Assembly: GCF_902806995.1 (NCBI RefSeq)
Contig: NZ_LR777654.1
Location: forward strand, 1,133,354-1,197,353
From: Chlamydiifrater volucris
Lineage (GTDB): Bacteria; Chlamydiota; Chlamydiia; Chlamydiales; Chlamydiaceae
Direction of reading: 5' to 3'
Length of the DNA: 64,000 nucleotides
Position numbers and translations under genes: made by a program. The notes under the pieces are model-generated. The model worked only from the letters and a program-made list of their open reading frames with translations, was not told where the DNA came from and searched no databases. Shown piece by piece: positions 45,824 to 55,201 of the stretch (the stretch's first letter is position 1; the number at the start of each line of letters is the position of its first letter).

Positions 45824-47164
45824 ATGTATCGACTTCTTCATGTAAGCTGCGGGACTTTGTTTGTGACAGCGGTTTTTTCATGCGCTGCTATACTTCCTTC
45901 TCAAACGAAGATGACAGGGGATGTTTGTGCTCGGCTTCTGAAGAAAGAAGAAACTTCTGCCTGTCTTCCACGCCCTCTCAATGAAGAAGTTGTAAAGCAA
46001 GTTTTTTCTGATAAAGGTATTTTATCCTTGCCTGCTCTTGAGGTGGCAGAAAAGTTACCGGACCTCAGGAAAGAAATTGTTTCTATTTCTTACAATGGGC
46101 GTCCTGACGCAAAAAACGCCAGATACCAGCTTAAGTTGTCCTCGGGAGAGATGCAAACGGTAGCTGCCGGGGAGAGAATTTTTCTTAAGGCAAAGCGTGA
46201 AGGGAGAAATTACTCCTACCATTTTTCTAAAGTTCCTGGAAACTTATGGGTGCAGTGTTCCCCATCTATGCACGGTAATAATGTAGAAGTGCAGGTATTT
46301 CTATTCGACAGCGGAGGGCAAAGGGTCTCAACTCCTTTCGAACGAAGCAAATTTTCTGTAGTGGCGTCAGGAGATGTTGCTGGGACATCGTGGGAAATTA
46401 ATGGAGATCGGGTGGACGCTAGCTTTGGAGTAAAGCAGCAAATGCGAAGGCTTGGGAAAGATTTGTTTCTAATTGTTCATGGAGGAGAGGAATACATAAC
46501 TTTCGCAGCTAAGGAGCGATTTGATTTTCGATCTTCTCGAGGATGTCGGTATTCCCAGTATTTGTCTCAGGGGGATTGGTTGTTTTGGGATGGGGATCGA
46601 TGGGTTCCTAGGGGCTTGTTTACTGGGGATTCATCGCAAGCACCTCTTTTGGAGGTTAAGCGATTGGAGGATAAGACCACAGTTTTTGATATCTGGAATG
46701 TTAATGGCAATCTCAAACAATCTATTACTTTGATGAAATATCAATCCTCCGTCATGGAGATTTCTGACGCAATAAGGGAGATAGCTTTTGTAGGAATGAA
46801 ATCATGGTCAAGTGCAGTAGTTGTTTTTCAGGAAGACATGGTGACGCGTACAGTTGTGCGCCCTGATGATTGGTTTATCCGGAAGGAGTCTGGTTGGGAA
46901 AAAATTTCCTCTTTGGAAGATGTGGAAGAATACGTTGATGGCCGCTTGGAAGGACCCCTTTTTGTTGTGGAAGGGATTGTTAAGGAAGAAAGAGGGTTTG
47001 TACTCAAGGGTCATATTTTTAATTCATATCGGACAATTCTAGAAAATATATCTATACCTTTGAAGGGAGAGCACTTTCCCTCCGAGTCACAAGCAACGGG
47101 GACAACTTCACAAGTCAAGGAAAATACTGCCTCCATAGAAAAATCTGGAGAAAATGAGCGATGA
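45824..47164 (+). CDS. Exported protein of unknown function at the head of the type II secretion operon (CT573-like)
   Basis: 446 residues from ATG 45824; a GTG two codons upstream is also possible. An N-terminal signal peptide (about 1-25) indicates export. The rest is beta-rich without a recognised domain, with many Trp/Asp/Gly motifs such as GDWLFWDGDRWVPRG. The stop overlaps the gspD ATG as ATGA, so it is translationally coupled to the secretin. It takes the place that gspC has in other operons, but I see no membrane anchor after the first residues nor a PDZ or HR domain. Confidence 0.78.
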   Translation: MYRLLHVSCGTLFVTAVFSCAAILPSQTKMTGDVCARLLKKEETSACLPRPLNEEVVKQVFSDKGILSLPALEVAEKLPDLRKEIVSISYNGRPDAKNARYQLKLSSGEMQTVAAGERIFLKAKREGRNYSYHFSKVPGNLWVQCSPSMHGNNVEVQVFLFDSGGQRVSTPFERSKFSVVASGDVAGTSWEINGDRVDASFGVKQQMRRLGKDLFLIVHGGEEYITFAAKERFDFRSSRGCRYSQYLSQGDWLFWDGDRWVPRGLFTGDSSQAPLLEVKRLEDKTTVFDIWNVNGNLKQSITLMKYQSSVMEISDAIREIAFVGMKSWSSAVVVFQEDMVTRTVVRPDDWFIRKESGWEKISSLEDVEEYVDGRLEGPLFVVEGIVKEERGFVLKGHIFNSYRTILENISIPLKGEHFPSESQATGTTSQVKENTASIEKSGENER

Positions 47165-49485
47165 GAAAACGAAAAAGTTTATGTTTCGCAATGCTTGTAG
47201 CCATGCTCCTTTCTCAAGTAAATTCTTTGCAAGGGCTCACCATTGCGGAAAAGAAAAATTCTTTTCAAGGAAAGGAGGCAGCCTCTTCCGGCAGTGCTGG
47301 TAGGAACAGCGTAAATTCATTTAATAAGGAGATCAAAGGACTTAATCAACATTTGAGCTCTTTATATGCTGAAGTTTGGGAGCAGAAAAGTCGCGGAGTT
47401 TCAGAAGAATTACTTCTGCATTTTGTTGATGAGATTGCGGAAGTCAAGGAAAAAATACAAGTTCTTCAATCCTTGTGGGTTGAAGAGATGAAAGAAGTAG
47501 AAGAAGACGCTGAAGGATATGTTCTTTGGCACCAGCCCGATGCTTCTATTTACAATCTAGTAGCAGATTATGGAGGCGAAGGGAAGATATATCTCATTCC
47601 AAAGGAAATTGGTAGTATACGCGTTTCTGCTTTGTCTAGTCTTAGTGTTCCTAAGGAATGTTCGGAAGAGTCGTTAGAGTTGCTTTTAAGCAGGCTAGGG
47701 ATAGGGGTTAGAGAAGTTTCGCCTTTCATTCGAGAACTATATCGGATGCAAAGTACAGCGCTATCGTCTGTCGCGGGGTTGTTTTTCAACCGTGCGGAAT
47801 TATCTATTCTTCCCGCTCAAGCATATGTCGGCTTCGCTATTTCTTCTCGTAATCCTGATATAAAAATTGATACAGAGATTCTTAATAAATTTTCAAATCC
47901 AGAAACTATTCGTATAGAAGTCATAGGAGGTCAACCTTTCATCTTCGGCACTGTCGGAGAAGTATCTGAGCTTTTAAAGATCTATGATTTCATAGCTTCG
48001 GATTGCGTACAACAAGAAGTCAAACTAATTTCTTTGTCCAAGTTAGAAGCGGATGAAATGGTTACCATTTTGAAAGCTGCTTTTAGAGAGGACTTTGCCA
48101 AAGACAACAACGAAGGGAGCGCTTCAAAGCTCAGCGTAGTGCCCTTACAGTATAGAGCGAGAACACTTTTTTTAAGTGGAAATTCAGGATTAGTTCATAG
48201 GGCTGTTAAACTGATCAAGGAATTGGAGGACGAAGTAGAGAGCCCGTCTGACAAAACAGTGTTTTGGTACAACGTTAAGCATTCTGATCCGGAGGAACTG
48301 GCTACGTTACTATCTCGAGTTTACAATGTTTTTAAAGACAAAGAATCCAATATGGTTTTTGCGGGGGATGAAAAGACAGTTTCAGCTTTGCCTGTGGCAA
48401 AAGAAATTCGAGTGGATCCTAGGGCGACTCCGTCCAAACCAAAAAGCGCCCGAGATTCAGGGAATTTAGGGAATTTCATCGTAGATGATAAGACGGGGAC
48501 TTTGATCATGGTTGTGGAGAAGGAGGCTTTACCACAGATCAAGATGCTTCTGAAAAAGTTAGACGTCCCTAAAAAGATGATTCGAATAGAAGTGCTCCTT
48601 TTTGAAAGGAAACTATCTCGGCAACATTCATCAGGGTTAAATCTTCTTAGATTGGGAGAAGAATTGGGTAAAAAGAGCTTGTCCACAGGTGTTAATTACG
48701 ATGCGTCTAAGGGGATTTTAGAATTTTTAATAGGAGGAAAAACTTCTTCTTCTCTTTTGCCCGGATATGATTTGGCTTACCAATTCTTGATGGCCCAGGA
48801 GGACGTCAGAATAAATGCAAATCCATCTGTCATTACAATGAACCAAACTCCGGCGACTATAGCTGTTGTTGAAGAAATGTCCATAGCTGTCGCAGCGGAT
48901 AACAACACTTCTCAGTATAACAGGGCTCAGTATGGAGTGATGATTAAGATTTTACCTACCGTCAATATAGGTGACGTAGAGAACGAAAATGGGAAACATT
49001 ACATCACCCTGGAAACAGACATAACGTTTGATACTACTGGGAAGAATCACAATGACCGTCCCGACGTTACTCGTCGACACGTTACTAATAGAGTTCGCAT
49101 TGCAGATGGGGAGACAGTTATCATAGGCGGTCTTCATTGCAAGCATAGTGCTGATTCAAGAGAAGGCATACCGTTTTTGGGGGATATTCCGGGTATAGGT
49201 AAATTATTTGGAATGAGTGCGTCGACAGAAAACAACACAGAGATGTTCGTTTTCATCACACCCAAAATTTTAGATGTTGCCTCTGAGGGAGAGGAAAATT
49301 TGGCGCAGATCCAACGACTTTCTTGTAGACCAGGAGAAGGTGAGGAATATCGTGTTGCTTTGAGAAGTGCCGAAAAAGTTGCCGAACAGAACGTGAGAAG
49401 GAAAATTGAAAAATCCTTAGATGAAGACTCTTTAGACTTGTTTGCTCTGTCAAGTGAGGGGTTGGAGTATGATGGAAAATACTAG
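47161..49485 (+). CDS. gspD: Type II secretion outer-membrane secretin GspD
   Basis: 774 residues. Signal peptide (about 1-25), a chlamydia-specific helical N-terminal part (about 40-110), N-domains with KH-like repeats (about 200-420, for example FASDCVQQEVKLISL and TVFWYNVKHSDPEELATLL), and the C-terminal secretin domain (about 450-700) ending in the signature with GETVIIGGL, GIPFLGDIPGIGKLFG and FVFITPKIL. Forms the outer-membrane channel for type II secretion. Overlaps CT573-like and gspE genes. CT572 orthologue. Confidence 0.94.
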   Translation: MRKRKSLCFAMLVAMLLSQVNSLQGLTIAEKKNSFQGKEAASSGSAGRNSVNSFNKEIKGLNQHLSSLYAEVWEQKSRGVSEELLLHFVDEIAEVKEKIQVLQSLWVEEMKEVEEDAEGYVLWHQPDASIYNLVADYGGEGKIYLIPKEIGSIRVSALSSLSVPKECSEESLELLLSRLGIGVREVSPFIRELYRMQSTALSSVAGLFFNRAELSILPAQAYVGFAISSRNPDIKIDTEILNKFSNPETIRIEVIGGQPFIFGTVGEVSELLKIYDFIASDCVQQEVKLISLSKLEADEMVTILKAAFREDFAKDNNEGSASKLSVVPLQYRARTLFLSGNSGLVHRAVKLIKELEDEVESPSDKTVFWYNVKHSDPEELATLLSRVYNVFKDKESNMVFAGDEKTVSALPVAKEIRVDPRATPSKPKSARDSGNLGNFIVDDKTGTLIMVVEKEALPQIKMLLKKLDVPKKMIRIEVLLFERKLSRQHSSGLNLLRLGEELGKKSLSTGVNYDASKGILEFLIGGKTSSSLLPGYDLAYQFLMAQEDVRINANPSVITMNQTPATIAVVEEMSIAVAADNNTSQYNRAQYGVMIKILPTVNIGDVENENGKHYITLETDITFDTTGKNHNDRPDVTRRHVTNRVRIADGETVIIGGLHCKHSADSREGIPFLGDIPGIGKLFGMSASTENNTEMFVFITPKILDVASEGEENLAQIQRLSCRPGEGEEYRVALRSAEKVAEQNVRRKIEKSLDEDSLDLFALSSEGLEYDGKY

Positions 49486-51016
49486 AGAAAGTTCTTCTAG
49501 CTCTAGAAGAGACGTCAAAGATATCCGAGTTTCTTCTGCTTTGCTAGAGAAAGTTCCTTATCATTTTCTAAAGAAGCATTTTCTGTTGATTTTGGAGGAA
49601 AGGGACGCAGAGATTGTTATTGCAACGAGCAATCCAGTAAATTACTTCGTGATAGATCAGCTAAAGCTCTTGGTTGGAAAGTCTATAATAATTCAAGAGT
49701 CTTCGGAAGAGTTAGTACTAGAAGGTCTTAGAGAACTATACCGACCTGATGATGAAGGGACCTCGAAATTTCTCTCACAGATGGCCTCAGTGAAGACAGA
49801 AAATATAGAGAATATCGAGGATCTTCTAGATAAAAGAGGGGAAGACGTCCCTATTATTAGATTTTTAAATCTAATTTTTAAAGAGGCCATAGAACAGAGA
49901 GCTTCAGATATCCACTTTGAGCCCACAGAACAGGGTGTAGTGGTTCGCTACCGGATTGATGGGATGTTATACGAGAGGCATACATCTTCGGCTGAGTTTA
50001 AGTCTTCTTTAATTACCCGTATTAAAGTGTTAGCGAAACTTGATATTGCGGAGAGAAGGCTTCCTCAAGACGGAAGGATAAAGCTACATATTGGTGGCAG
50101 GGAGGTGGATATGAGAGTGAGTACAGTTCCCGTCATCAATGGAGAGAGGATTGTTCTCAGAATTCTTGATAAACAGAATATAATTTTGGACATCGACGCT
50201 TTAGGAATGCCCGCTAACATGGGCGCTGCTTTCAAGGATCTTATTTCTTATCCTGAAGGGATTATCTTGGTAACAGGGCCAACAGGGAGTGGTAAGACAA
50301 CAACTTTATATAGTGTTTTAAAACATCTTTCTGGTGGTTTTACGAACATTATGACGATAGAAGATCCTCCAGAGTATAAATTGCCCAATATTTCTCAGAT
50401 AGCGGTCAAACCCAAAATAGGGCTCACGTTTTCTCAGGGACTTCGTCATTTGCTTCGGCAGGATCCTGATGTCTTAATGGTCGGGGAAATTAGGGACGTC
50501 GAAACAGCAGAAATAGCCATCCAAGCTGCCTTAACAGGACATTTAGTTGTAAGCACGTTGCACACAAATGATGCTATTTCTGCTATACCCCGTTTAGTGG
50601 ATATGGGAATAGAACCCTATTTGCTGTCTGCGACGGTGATAGGGGTCGTAGCTCAACGATTGGTAAGGCGAGTCTGCCCTCATTGTAGAGAGCTACAACC
50701 GATAAACGAGATAGAAAAATCCTTTTTGTCACAGCAGCTTCCGAAAACTAGGAAAAAATGTTCTCGTCTAGTGCGGGGGAAAGGTTGTGAGCACTGTTTT
50801 GGAGCCGGGTATAAGCACCGTCATGGGATTTATGAGTTACTACGCCCAGATGCTATTTTTCGTTCGGAAGTAGCTTCAAGAAGCCCCTACCATGTGTTGA
50901 AATCCGCAGCTGAGCAAGGAGGGTTCTGTTCGTTAGTTCATCATGGAGTAGAACTGATTCTCTCTGGAGAGACTACTGTAGATGAAGTGTTAAGAGTCAC
51001 TAAAAAGTATGATTGA
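49469..51016 (+). CDS. gspE: Type II secretion ATPase GspE
   Basis: 515 residues from ATG 49469 (ATG 49472 equally possible), overlapping gspD by 17 bp. Walker A GPTGSGKTTTLYS, Asp box MTIEDPPEY, Walker B LRQDPDVLMVGEIRD and the His box LTGHLVVSTLHTNDA are all present. A tetracysteine zinc element CPHC...CEHC sits in the C-terminal part as in GspE/PilB. Cytoplasmic motor of the pseudopilus. CT571 orthologue. Confidence 0.96.
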   Translation: MMENTRESSSSSRRDVKDIRVSSALLEKVPYHFLKKHFLLILEERDAEIVIATSNPVNYFVIDQLKLLVGKSIIIQESSEELVLEGLRELYRPDDEGTSKFLSQMASVKTENIENIEDLLDKRGEDVPIIRFLNLIFKEAIEQRASDIHFEPTEQGVVVRYRIDGMLYERHTSSAEFKSSLITRIKVLAKLDIAERRLPQDGRIKLHIGGREVDMRVSTVPVINGERIVLRILDKQNIILDIDALGMPANMGAAFKDLISYPEGIILVTGPTGSGKTTTLYSVLKHLSGGFTNIMTIEDPPEYKLPNISQIAVKPKIGLTFSQGLRHLLRQDPDVLMVGEIRDVETAEIAIQAALTGHLVVSTLHTNDAISAIPRLVDMGIEPYLLSATVIGVVAQRLVRRVCPHCRELQPINEIEKSFLSQQLPKTRKKCSRLVRGKGCEHCFGAGYKHRHGIYELLRPDAIFRSEVASRSPYHVLKSAAEQGGFCSLVHHGVELILSGETTVDEVLRVTKKYD

Positions 51017-51029
51017 GGGAGACAGAAAA

Positions 51030-52205
51030 ATGCCCCGGTACATGTATACCTTCCTCAACAAAGAAGAAAAAACAAAGAGAGGTTTTATAGAAGCCTCTTC
51101 TCTTGAAGAAGCCAAAGAGAATTTGCATCGTCAGGGACTAATGATTCTTGGTGTAAAGGAGAAGCGTGTATGGATAAAGCAATCTCCTAAAGCGCGAGAT
51201 GTAATAACGTTTTCTCAACAGCTAGCCCTTCTTTTAAAATCCGGTCTTCCTCTTTATGAGAGTTTAATTTCTTTAGAGGATCGTTACCAAGGTCAACCGC
51301 TGGGGCGTGTAGTAACAGCATTTGCTCGTAGAATCAGGGAAGGGGCGCCCTTATCCGAAGCTATGGCGGAATTTCCGGATATTTTTGATGAATTTTATAG
51401 GGGAAATATTATTGCCGGAGAAGTTTCAGGAGCTTTGGACGAGGTGTTAAGTCGATTAGCAATGGTTTTGGAACGAAGGGCTAAGTTTAAGAGCAGCATA
51501 ATTTCTGCTTTGGCATATCCCATGACTCTGATTGTTTTTTCCTTTGGAGTGATAATATTTTTTCTCTTGGGGGTTGTTCCTTCTTTGAAAGAAGTTTTAG
51601 AAAATGCAGAGAAAAATACGCTGACGCAATGCGTGTTTGGAGTTAGTGATTTTTGTTGTCAGTACAAAACTTTTCTGGGGGGGATCTTTCTTGTTTTAGG
51701 ATCAGTATTCTTTTTTTTACGAAAACAAATTCCTTTTCTGCGTTACGCAGAGATCCTTGTTATGAAAACAGCCTTTTTGCGAACGTTGTGTGTAAAAAGT
51801 CTTTTAGGAGAGTTCTTTATTCTCGTAAGTTCTGTACTGAAGGGAGGAAGTTCGTTGATCAAGGGGTTAGAAATTGGTCAGCAAGCAATAGCTTTCCGTT
51901 GTATTCGAGAGGATATAGCGGAGGTTGCGGAGGCGATTGTTTCTGGGGGGACACTGAGTACAGCTCTGCAAACTAAATCATGGGTTCCTAAGCTCGTGAT
52001 ACATATGACAGCTTTGGGAGAAGAAACAGGCGAGTTGCCAGAACTATTGGCTTGCTTGGGAAATATGTACGTTGACGATACTCAAAAGACACTGAATGTG
52101 TTGGCAACTTGGTGTCAGCCAGTGATCCTCGTCTGTTTAGGGGGTGTCATTGGAATTATTATGTTAGCAATATTGTTACCGCTTACAAGTAGCGTTAGTA
52201 TTTAA
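51030..52205 (+). CDS. gspF: Type II secretion inner-membrane platform protein GspF
   Basis: 391 residues from ATG 51030, preceded by GGGAG at 51017-51021; ATG 51009 overlaps gspE and is less likely because the family begins like PRYMYTFLNKEEKTKRG. Two T2SSF repeats (about 65-190 and 265-385) with three membrane helices (about 165-190, 215-235 and 365-388). Works with GspE to assemble pseudopilins. CT570 orthologue. Confidence 0.94.
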   Translation: MPRYMYTFLNKEEKTKRGFIEASSLEEAKENLHRQGLMILGVKEKRVWIKQSPKARDVITFSQQLALLLKSGLPLYESLISLEDRYQGQPLGRVVTAFARRIREGAPLSEAMAEFPDIFDEFYRGNIIAGEVSGALDEVLSRLAMVLERRAKFKSSIISALAYPMTLIVFSFGVIIFFLLGVVPSLKEVLENAEKNTLTQCVFGVSDFCCQYKTFLGGIFLVLGSVFFFLRKQIPFLRYAEILVMKTAFLRTLCVKSLLGEFFILVSSVLKGGSSLIKGLEIGQQAIAFRCIREDIAEVAEAIVSGGTLSTALQTKSWVPKLVIHMTALGEETGELPELLACLGNMYVDDTQKTLNVLATWCQPVILVCLGGVIGIIMLAILLPLTSSVSI

Positions 52206-52216
52206 GGAGAACAACT

Positions 52217-52597
52217 GTGCACAAACAGAAACGAATTAAGAGAGCAATCACCTTGATAGAAATGATGGTCGTGATTTGCTTGATAGGAATCATTGGTGGA
52301 GCTCTCGCTTTCAACATGAAAGGTAGTATTAATAAAGGTAAAGTATTTCAAACTGAGCAGAACTGCGCCAAAGTTTATGACATTCTTATGATGGAATATG
52401 CATTAAGTTCTGATACTTTAGAAGATATTGTTCGGAATAAGAAGCGTATAATAGAAGAGTCAGCTTTAGGAAAAGATTCTAGTAAATTATTGACAGATGC
52501 TTGGGGGGAAGAGCTAGTTGTTAAAGTTTGCGATGGTGGAGAGGATCTTGAAGTATATTCTAAAAAAGCTAGGGCACTTTCTAAAACCACTCGGTAG
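52217..52597 (+). CDS. gspG: Major pseudopilin GspG
   Basis: 126 residues from GTG 52217 with AAGGAGA at 52204-52210. The type IV prepilin N-terminus is KRA|ITLIEMMVVICLIGIIGGALAF: the Glu+5 and hydrophobic helix are there, but the residue before the cleavage site is Ala instead of the usual Gly. Soluble C-terminal part resembles GspG, with a helix then a short beta part containing TDAWGEEL, the conserved GspG segment. CT569 orthologue. Confidence 0.92.
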   Translation: MHKQKRIKRAITLIEMMVVICLIGIIGGALAFNMKGSINKGKVFQTEQNCAKVYDILMMEYALSSDTLEDIVRNKKRIIEESALGKDSSKLLTDAWGEELVVKVCDGGEDLEVYSKKARALSKTTR

Positions 52598-53066
52598 AAG
52601 TAAGAGCAAGAGTTTTTCTTTAGTAGAAATTTTGGTTGTTATGGGGATTTTGCTCCCCCTAGCTTTTTCTTTTACGCTGCTCAATCCTATGGCGAGGGAA
52701 CGCAGTGATCAAAAGAAGTTACGTAATGAAGCAGTTAAATTGCAGGAATTTCTTTATACGGTAGAGAGATGCTCCGTGTATCATGGGGTGGATGCTGAAG
52801 TGTGGTGCTCCCCAAACGGTAACGGAGGGTACTTATGCAGGATGTATTTGCAGCGCTCTTTGCCGGCTAAAGTATGGGCACTACTTCCTAAGACGTTAGA
52901 ATTACCTTTTGTCCAAGAGATATCTTTTTCTGGGAATAGACACGCTCATGCTGTGGTGTTTGAATTTGACGGGGTATTGGGATGTCGCCCTTCAGGAACG
53001 GTCTTGCTACGCAGTAACAAATGTAGTCAGAAGTTACAACTTTTTAGTGGAGGACGGCATGTATAA
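52533..53066 (+). CDS. Pseudopilin-like protein (CT568-like, possible GspH)
   Basis: 177 residues if started at ATG 52533, which overlaps gspG by 65 bp; the open frame extends a little further back and the true start is uncertain. The prepilin motif KS|FSLVEILVVMGILLPLAF begins at about residue 27, so the leader is long; Ser precedes the cleavage site. The C-terminal half is beta-rich with SGGRHV at the end, fitting a minor pseudopilin such as GspH. Confidence 0.75.
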   Translation: MVERILKYILKKLGHFLKPLGRSKSKSFSLVEILVVMGILLPLAFSFTLLNPMARERSDQKKLRNEAVKLQEFLYTVERCSVYHGVDAEVWCSPNGNGGYLCRMYLQRSLPAKVWALLPKTLELPFVQEISFSGNRHAHAVVFEFDGVLGCRPSGTVLLRSNKCSQKLQLFSGGRHV

Positions 53067-53514
53067 AAGGTGTAAGAAAAAAAAACGGAGATCTTTTTTT
53101 CTTGCAGAGATAATAGTCTCGTTTTCCTTGTTAGTATGCACAATGATTCCTTGTTTGCGTTTTTACAGGCAGATGGAATGTACTTTAGAAAAAAAATTAA
53201 TGGAAATGCAGCTTCCTGCATTAGTGGATACAGCATTTTTTCTTGTGCAACAAGATTTGCGGGATCCTCGTGTGTATAATAGTGCTCATGGTTCAGACGT
53301 TGTTGATAGAAACTATAATGAAGGAGGACCCTGTATATATAGCTCTTCGGGGAAAAGATATGATGTTGCCTGTCAGTATTCCGCTAGAGTGAAAAAATCG
53401 GCAGTCGGCCCTTCCGGGGGAGCAAAATTATTCGTTGTGGATGTTATCTTAGATATCCCTAGTCCTTTTAATGAACGAGTAGAAGCTCAAAGGCTTGTGT
53501 GCGTTGTGTATTAG
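53059..53514 (+). CDS. Pseudopilin-like protein (CT567-like)
   Basis: 151 residues from ATG 53059, chosen because TGGAGGA at 53048-53054 precedes it and the start gives a short basic leader; the frame is open upstream without homology. The leader KKKKRRS is followed by FFLAEIIVSFSLLVCTMIP, a prepilin helix with Glu+5 and Ser at -1. The remaining domain is small and not recognised. Overlaps the previous gene by 8 bp. Confidence 0.76.
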   Translation: MYKRCKKKKRRSFFLAEIIVSFSLLVCTMIPCLRFYRQMECTLEKKLMEMQLPALVDTAFFLVQQDLRDPRVYNSAHGSDVVDRNYNEGGPCIYSSSGKRYDVACQYSARVKKSAVGPSGGAKLFVVDVILDIPSPFNERVEAQRLVCVVY

Positions 53515-53547
53515 AAGATCAAGAAATATATCGGGGGGTAAGTAATA

Positions 53548-54114
53548 GTGGTGTTTTTTAGGGAAAAGGTCAAAAGATCCTTTTTGTTAACAGAGGTTGT
53601 GGTTTGTCTTTCTCTAATGATAATACTGTTAGGGAGTATTGGTTTTTGGCAGCTGCTGGTTGTCAAGAAGCATGAAAGGCATAAAGAAATTTGTAAAATG
53701 TTTGAAGATGAAAGTTTAGCTTATAAACGCTTACGAGCGGTTTTTGGTGCTATTGTTGGAGATCTTTCATTAACCCCCAAAGAAAAAACTATATGTTCTT
53801 TCATTTTTGATAGAGGGGTTTATAAAGTTCCCGCTCTCTCAGGCAATGTGTATGGTTCATTAGTATATGATGAGGAAGAGGGTGTGTTGTCTCTTGTAAT
53901 CCAATCTCAGAATTCTCCAGACCTTGTAGAAGAAAGTTATCTCCTTAGTAATGTGTCTTCCCTTACGTTGGTGCCGATATTCAATTTAAATGATGTTCCT
54001 CTTAAAGATGAGCGCTTGGGCATGCCCTCTTTCATAACATTTAACTTATCCCGAAAGGCTACAAAATACACTGCTTCAAGAAATTTTTCTTTTACTGTAG
54101 CTTCGGGTAGGTAG
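53548..54114 (+). CDS. Pseudopilin-like protein, possible GspJ/I (CT566 region)
   Basis: 188 residues from GTG 53548 with a G-rich ribosome site near 53533-53538. The leader KVKRS precedes FLLTEVVVCLSLMIILLGS, again prepilin-like with Glu+5 and Ser at -1. The C-terminal part is beta-rich and would suit a GspJ- or GspI-type minor pseudopilin. Which one cannot be decided by eye. Confidence 0.75.
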   Translation: MVFFREKVKRSFLLTEVVVCLSLMIILLGSIGFWQLLVVKKHERHKEICKMFEDESLAYKRLRAVFGAIVGDLSLTPKEKTICSFIFDRGVYKVPALSGNVYGSLVYDEEEGVLSLVIQSQNSPDLVEESYLLSNVSSLTLVPIFNLNDVPLKDERLGMPSFITFNLSRKATKYTASRNFSFTVASGR

Positions 54115-54119
54115 ATAAT

Positions 54120-55115
54120 ATGAATGCATATTTATTAACCTTATTGTGTTTAACATCTTTGATTATTATCACAACTAAAGACGCTGTAATGTCCAGAAAT
54201 CAAATGGTCTTATTACGATCTTCTGATTATTTAGAAGATGTTCATGCTACGGCGCAGTCTGCCTTGGCAGAAGCAAAATATAGTGACTACAGCAAAACTT
54301 TTTCTGGCTCCTCCAAGGGAGGTAAAAATACTAACCCAGAAAGTAAAAAATCTATTAGTGTTGGGAAACGCAGGAATTATTCTCTTCGAGTTCCTTTCAC
54401 CAGGCCCCCCAATAATTCAAGACTTAATGTCTATGCTTTGTTAGAAGAGCCCCCAGAATGCAGAGAAAGTCACTTATCTTGGTATTCCATCTTTTTGCGC
54501 TTTTTGCGTAATGCTTATGTCAATTCTGGGGTATTACCTTCTGGAGAAGACAAGATTTTGGTAGAAACTTTGTTAGAGAAAAAAGAGGAAATTCTACGAA
54601 AAGCTGAAGAAGGGGTCCCTGATGTTATTGCTACTTTGGAGTTTGATAATCCAGTGTTACAAAAAAGTTGGTATCAAATTCTTAAGGGGACGGATCAAAT
54701 TCCCTCTATATTAAATTATATCAATTATTCATCTAAGAAAAGTTCGGCTTACAAGTTGAACTTATTATTTATGGATCCGCTTCTTTTGTCTGCTATAGTA
54801 GATAACTCTGAGGCTTTTGATCGTTTGGATGCATTAAGGACGCAAATTTGGCAAACGGTTAAACAACAAGAGATTGCTGTCAAAGAAAGAGGTAGGGAGG
54901 CTTTGTTAGAAGGGTTTCGTAATCGAACTGATTTTCGGATAGAGTTGAAGGAAAAAACGGAAGGGCTACTCAGAGACTACTATTTGATCGACTTGCTGGA
55001 CAAGAAAATATTTGATTACACCTTAGGTTCCCAAGGAGACTTTTTATTTGTTGTAGATTCTGAAACAGGATGGATTACTCGATGTCGTTGTTCTTCAACA
55101 AGTAAAAAAAGGTGA
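54120..55115 (+). CDS. Membrane-anchored protein at the GspK position of the type II operon
   Basis: 331 residues; one N-terminal hydrophobic helix (about 3-20) without the prepilin Glu+5 signature, then a large soluble region. Follows the last pseudopilin by 5 bp and ends the operon. GspK is the large minor pseudopilin normally encoded last, so a GspK-like role is possible, but no GspK motif is visible. Otherwise unknown. Confidence 0.7.
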   Translation: MNAYLLTLLCLTSLIIITTKDAVMSRNQMVLLRSSDYLEDVHATAQSALAEAKYSDYSKTFSGSSKGGKNTNPESKKSISVGKRRNYSLRVPFTRPPNNSRLNVYALLEEPPECRESHLSWYSIFLRFLRNAYVNSGVLPSGEDKILVETLLEKKEEILRKAEEGVPDVIATLEFDNPVLQKSWYQILKGTDQIPSILNYINYSSKKSSAYKLNLLFMDPLLLSAIVDNSEAFDRLDALRTQIWQTVKQQEIAVKERGREALLEGFRNRTDFRIELKEKTEGLLRDYYLIDLLDKKIFDYTLGSQGDFLFVVDSETGWITRCRCSSTSKKR

Positions 55116-55141
55116 GGATTTATACTTTACTTATTAAAAAA

Positions 55142-55169
55142 TTTTGTTACTCTTTGCTAAAAGTATAAT
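55142..55169 (+). promoter_or_regulatory. Possible promoter of the Inc-like gene
   Basis: A perfect TATAAT at 55164-55169, with TTTTGT (55142-55147) 16 bp upstream as a weak -35. It gives the gene at 55202 its own transcript, consistent with a terminator right after it. Confidence 0.45.
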
Positions 55170-55201
55170 ATATTATTTGTTTTAATATTTTAGGAGCTTG
55201 T

